Assembly: GCA_964452915.1 (NCBI GenBank)
Contig: CAYVNW010000060.1
Location: forward strand, 1 to 9,614
Length of the DNA: 9,614 bases
Direction of reading: 5' to 3'
Origin: Colivivens sp964452915
GTDB lineage: Bacteria > Bacteroidota > Bacteroidia > Bacteroidales > Bacteroidaceae
The position numbers and the translations under genes were made by a program. Positions within the stretch are counted from its first letter, which is position 1. Every line of letters starts with the position of its first letter. Below, piece by piece: positions 7,222 through 9,614 of this stretch. Below the pieces are notes generated by a model. That model ran no database searches. It worked only from the letters and a program-made list of their open reading frames with translations, and had not been told where the DNA came from.

Positions 7222-8391
7222 TTATACGTTGATTTTATTCAATTTTCGTTTCTTATCGACATACCGGCATATATCTTTATAGAGAAATCTTGACGATGCC
7301 AGAAACGGAATGGCGGCAGTTGCCCATGCCAGATTTACACTGACATGGAACTGCCTAAAAATGAAGAAACTAAATCCCACAAATAAAGAAAGCAACAGGA
7401 ACGTGAATATATTAAGACAATAACGTGATCCTACAATATATTTTATAACCATTAAGTTTGATGATTCTGTATATTTCAAATATGCAGACTGTAAAACTTG
7501 AATCATAATGACAATGATAAACGAAATGATGTAAAGGGGACAACCTGACAAATAAGTTATCTCATTGTCCAATAAAACCGTTTGGATTCCGTATGCAAGA
7601 AGCTCAACTCCTGCAATCTTTCCAATCGGTGTCCAATGAGTATCGAAATCCTCATACATCGCTCCAAACAGAACTATTTGGTTTTCTATTAGTTCCGGAT
7701 GAGATTTTACTTCGTTTGGTTGTAAAACACGGAATACGGTAGGAGAGAAATTAATATCGAGATCATCAGTCCTGCCAGCAACAATATTTTCACCGGCATA
7801 GGCATTGGCCACTTGCGCAACAAACGAGGCTCGCATATCGCCCAAATATGTCTCGCAAAGCGGAATTCTACGTTTTAGTTTGTCATAAAGCGTACGTGGC
7901 ACATTTACTGTACCTTCCGTAATGTCCGTTGTCTCATGAAAAAAAGAATGAATTTCTTTGGTCCACCCAGTTTTTTCATCTTTCCAATCAACCATTTTTT
8001 CCGCGAAGACAATATTCTTATAATTCTTTGCTACACTTATAATTCTGGCATTCCCTACAAAATCGCTTCCTTCATTATCAAAGCAAGCATCAACACCGAT
8101 GACAACCGGATCATAGGATTCAATATCCTCCAGTGTTTGTGCAATGTCTGTCCTTGATGTCAGCTTTGTTAAGTCAACTATTGTAATTATCCTGCTTGTG
8201 TCTTTAGCCTCTCCCTCTGCCTGTATTTCATAATATATATCCGTAAAAGAAAACTCTTCAAGGGCTCTCCTAACCGGACTAAAAGGTTTCGCATATATCA
8301 TGATGACAGCAAAGAAACCGGTCATCATAATAGCCAGAAGCGTTACCATCAAATGGTGAGTAAGAGACTTCCTGAATTTCACAAAGGACAT
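7222..8391 (-). CDS. CHASE2-domain membrane sensor without an output domain
   Basis: A 389-aa inner-membrane protein. It has one N-terminal membrane helix (about 12-33), an extracytoplasmic CHASE2 domain (about 40-280), and three C-terminal helices (about 284-302, 324-346 and 350-367), followed by a short basic cytoplasmic tail. This is the standard CHASE2 topology. Supporting motifs are I-I-T-I-V-D-L-T near the start, P-V-V-I-G-V-D-A-C-F around 95-104, and the conserved end D-T-H-W-T-P-I-G-K-I-A-G-V-E-L-L-A-Y-G-I-Q around 250-270. In known families CHASE2 senses unidentified ligands and is followed by a cyclase, histidine kinase, Ser/Thr kinase or CHAT protease. None is present here: the protein stops about 20 residues after the last helix. 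Signalling would therefore have to pass through partners, probably the exported products of the same operon. It starts 36 bp after the LPP20-like gene. Confidence 0.9.
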   Translation of the reverse strand: MSFVKFRKSLTHHLMVTLLAIMMTGFFAVIMIYAKPFSPVRRALEEFSFTDIYYEIQAEGEAKDTSRIITIVDLTKLTSRTDIAQTLEDIESYDPVVIGVDACFDNEGSDFVGNARIISVAKNYKNIVFAEKMVDWKDEKTGWTKEIHSFFHETTDITEGTVNVPRTLYDKLKRRIPLCETYLGDMRASFVAQVANAYAGENIVAGRTDDLDINFSPTVFRVLQPNEVKSHPELIENQIVLFGAMYEDFDTHWTPIGKIAGVELLAYGIQTVLLDNEITYLSGCPLYIISFIIVIMIQVLQSAYLKYTESSNLMVIKYIVGSRYCLNIFTFLLLSLFVGFSFFIFRQFHVSVNLAWATAAIPFLASSRFLYKDICRYVDKKRKLNKINV

Positions 8392-8427
8392 ATTATAAAA
8401 AACAGAATGTTGAGCTTCTCGAAATAA

Positions 8428-9114
8428 TTACTTTGTCAGTTCTTCCAACTTTTGCTTGATTTCCGCATTGTCTTTTTCGAACAACTCAAGTATTACTGAT
8501 TTTGCAATAGAGCCATCGTATGTAATTCCCACTTGAACCTCGGTGTTACCATCAACATTCCTATAAGCTTCAAATACGACCTCAGTCCTGCCTATCTTCT
8601 GCTGCACAAGTTGCTTGCTTGTGTCGAGCATCTTCGCTACAGTCTGTACTTCATTAGCGTTGAGTTCCACATTAGAATCGGTATTTTCTGTAAGAGCCGC
8701 TATTTCGGCTTCCATGTTTGTAGCGACCTCCACACGAGCACGTGTTATTGCCTGTTTTCGTGCGACCCCATAACTACTGGCACTTGCCGATGACTTGCCT
8801 ATAATATACTTCGGAAAGTTTCCGTCAAGCTCATATTGTCTAAGCAGCAGGTTAGAAATTTGCTTTTCCAAAGACACACTGCCTGGAGCAGCTTTCCATC
8901 CGTCTTTCTTTAATTCCTTTGCCTGCTTTTTTGCTTCTTTGACGGCCTTTGTCTCTATCGCTTTTTTTGAAAGTTTTGCCGCTTCTTTACGTTCTTTGAT
9001 AATTTCTTTCTGCGCCTTGCGCTCTATTCCATAGTTAGAGGATGATTGAGCGAACATGACGCATGGTAATCCCATTAAGAATCCGATAATCCAAAGTGCT
9101 ACTAATTTTCTCAT
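8428..9114 (-). CDS. Secreted Lys-rich LPP20-like protein, first gene of the operon
   Basis: A 228-aa protein. The signal peptide (about 1-23) ends V-M-F-A-Q before Ser24; Cys18 is not in a good lipobox, so a soluble periplasmic product is more likely than a lipoprotein. Residues 30-72 are a Lys/Glu/Ala-rich helix, possibly a coiled coil (R-K-A-Q-K-E-I-I-K-E-R-K-E-A-A-K and on). Residues about 102-210 resemble LPP20-like domains: Y-I-I-G-K-S-S-A-S-A-S-S, then A-R-K-Q-A-I-T-R-A-R-V-E-V-A, and strands near 178-198. Such domains occur in many envelope proteins without a known reaction. It is the first gene after the long leader region. The start at 9114 is the first one that keeps the signal peptide; no Shine-Dalgarno sequence precedes it, which is normal in Bacteroidetes. 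The product shares the domain class of the protein at 4424-5311 but lacks DUF4384. Confidence 0.8.
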   Translation of the reverse strand: MRKLVALWIIGFLMGLPCVMFAQSSSNYGIERKAQKEIIKERKEAAKLSKKAIETKAVKEAKKQAKELKKDGWKAAPGSVSLEKQISNLLLRQYELDGNFPKYIIGKSSASASSYGVARKQAITRARVEVATNMEAEIAALTENTDSNVELNANEVQTVAKMLDTSKQLVQQKIGRTEVVFEAYRNVDGNTEVQVGITYDGSIAKSVILELFEKDNAEIKQKLEELTK

Positions 9115-9203
9115 ATTAGTTATACGAATAAGCCCATGGATCCCATATAGGCTTCCATTTATAATAAGTTCTAACTTAGAAGTTTTATATGTACACAGAT
9201 GAA

Positions 9204-9297
9204 AATAGCGTGGAATCCGTACTGTTACTCATTCCACACTCAGAGGCTCTGGTATTGCCCTTCACAGTTGAATGAGCAACGCAGAGACCCACGCTTT
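9204..9297 (-). ncRNA. Candidate structured leader RNA with two competing folds
   Basis: Read on the minus strand, the 5' part AAAGCGTGG (9289-9297) pairs with CCACGC plus U residues (9204-9213), giving nine pairs with one bulged A. Inside, GTTGCTCATTC (9270-9280) pairs with GAATGAGTAAC (9224-9234): eleven pairs in a row, one of them G-U. The apical loop is 35 nt. An alternative hairpin, GTGGAAT (9231-9237) with ATTCCAC (9210-9216), uses the 3' strands of both helices and cannot coexist with them. It is followed by GCTATTTTC, a weak U-rich tail. The wobble is a true pair only in RNA made from the minus strand, which is the operon direction. I do not recognise a known riboswitch or 6S, SRP or tmRNA consensus. 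A cis-acting attenuator or a separate small RNA are both possible. Confidence 0.5.
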
Positions 9298-9308
9298 GTG
9301 CATATTAT

Positions 9309-9316
9309 CGAACTTA
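9309..9316 (-). promoter_or_regulatory. Candidate -7 promoter element for the operon
   Basis: TAAGTTCG on the minus strand matches the Bacteroides -7 element TAnnTTTG except for one base. The expected -33 TTTG about 20 bp upstream is poor (TTAT-like). Transcription from here would begin just before the structured leader, giving about 190 nt of 5' UTR. The position is attractive but the match is weak. Confidence 0.25.
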
Positions 9317-9406
9317 TATTACATCCTATCGTATAAGATAATACACCTTAATTATATAAGAATGCTTATAAGTGATTATACACAACCATGGACATCTACA
9401 ATTGCA

Positions 9407-9614
9407 TCATACTTGACTGTGAATGAAATTTACCAGATTTCTGAGCGTCAAGAACAAAGCGTAGTAAACGCCAATCCCATAATGTAGTTCCCCGTATTTT
9501 ACCAGTCTCTCCAGACTCGGCATATACTTCCCTCTGTCGGGGTCTCTGCTTTTTGGGCAGGGTGACGCAACCGACAGTTCGATACGGTTCGCAATGCAAA
9601 AATAGTCTATTTTT
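9407..9614 (-). CDS. Short open frame running in from the right edge, doubtful gene
   Basis: On the minus strand a frame is open from the window edge to a TGA at 9407-9409, about 68 codons. The first internal ATG (9521-9523) would give 38 residues beginning MPSLERLVKYGELHYGIGVY, with a hydrophobic stretch and a short polar end. It could be the C-terminus of a gene that starts outside the window, or a small protein. A second minus-strand frame (9396-9599) is open across the same bases with a poor, Arg/Thr-rich composition, so at most one is real. The DNA also holds several inverted repeats and may be a non-coding repeat. I recognise no family. Confidence 0.2.
   Translation of the reverse strand, partial: KIDYFCIANRIELSVASPCPKSRDPDRGKYMPSLERLVKYGELHYGIGVYYALFLTLRNLVNFIHSQV
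9534..9577. repeat. Nested inverted repeat
   Basis: CTGTCGG (9534-9540) and CCGACAG (9571-9577) are perfect inverted copies. Inside them CTGC (9546-9549) and GCAG (9557-9560) are also complementary. Together they could form a two-part hairpin in DNA or RNA. A further hairpin, AGTCT-CTCC-AGACT, lies at 9504-9517. Confidence 0.5.
9598..9614. repeat. 17-bp palindrome at the window edge
   Basis: AAAAATAG (9598-9605) and CTATTTTT (9607-9614) are perfect inverted copies around a single T. The symmetry may continue beyond the window. It could be an operator, a terminator-like hairpin or the end of a repeat element; it is too close to the edge to decide. Confidence 0.5.

Larger units (their letters stand above)
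9115..9614. other. 500-bp upstream region of the operon
   Basis: No convincing complete gene lies here. From the operon start outward it holds an 81-bp spacer with a possible 12-codon leader peptide (9120-9158), the paired leader candidate (9204-9297), a weak promoter match (9309-9316), an AT-rich stretch (about 9300-9400) with a perfect inverted repeat TATAAG-AATG-CTTATA (9355-9370), and a GC-richer block with several hairpins (about 9420-9600). GCAGAGACCC at 9281-9290 recurs as its exact reverse complement at 9540-9549. Confidence 0.6.

Noticed and set aside
9204..9297. tmRNA, SRP RNA, RNase P or 6S RNA
   Set aside because: Conserved cores such as the SRP apical loop GGAAGGAAGC or the RNase P GAGGAAAGTCC motif are absent, and the element is too short for tmRNA or RNase P; a 6S-like fold was not supported by any sequence signature.
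9272..9487. 71-aa plus-strand open frame in the upstream region
   Set aside because: Runs through the paired leader candidate and the AT-rich promoter region, has no recognisable features and opposes every other gene.
9396..9599. 67-aa minus-strand open frame
   Set aside because: Arg/Thr/Ser-rich composition with no domain or export signal, and it overlaps another minus-strand frame (9407-9614) that looks more protein-like. No support for translation.

Overview
The window looks like a Bacteroidales chromosome segment (Bacteroides/Prevotella-like). It is AT-rich, its start codons mostly lack a Shine-Dalgarno sequence, several signal peptides end in the typical '...AQ' cleavage site, and BspA-type leucine-rich repeat proteins and a lipoprotein with an acidic surface-export signal are present. 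No rRNA, tRNA, CRISPR array, transposase or SusC/SusD pair was seen. The organism call is inference from these traits.

Layout: every convincing gene lies on the minus strand, and together they form one probable operon read from right to left. About 500 bp at the right end (9115-9614) is the upstream region. It holds a GC-richer block with inverted repeats and a short open frame (9407-9614), an AT-rich stretch with a weak promoter candidate, and a strongly base-paired leader RNA candidate (9204-9297). The genes then follow with gaps of 12-36 bp: a secreted Lys-rich LPP20-like protein (8428-9114); a CHASE2 membrane sensor with no output domain (7222-8391); a secreted 626-aa protein with a FecR-like start and an intact transglutaminase-like Cys-His-Asp site (5329-7209); an LPP20-like plus DUF4384 protein (4424-5311); a putative outer-membrane beta-barrel (3492-4406); a secreted BspA-LRR plus caspase-like (C14) protease (1921-3456); a BspA-LRR surface lipoprotein (415-1887); a small single-pass membrane protein overlapping its end (141-437); and the first 26 codons of another lipoprotein precursor (1-78).

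How they may work together (inference): every product is predicted to be in the envelope or exported, and no cytoplasmic regulator, kinase or cyclase is present. The set joins a periplasmic sensor (CHASE2), a FecR-like domain, DUF4384 and a caspase-like protease. These parts occur together elsewhere in prokaryotic signalling and conflict proteins, where the protease is normally inside the cell. Here two cysteine-protease-type enzymes, two LRR recognition proteins and a barrel appear to form an extracytoplasmic sensing and proteolysis pathway. I know of no characterised system with this gene set. The most notable non-coding signal is the leader, which has two mutually exclusive foldings and a G-U wobble that favours transcription in the operon direction.
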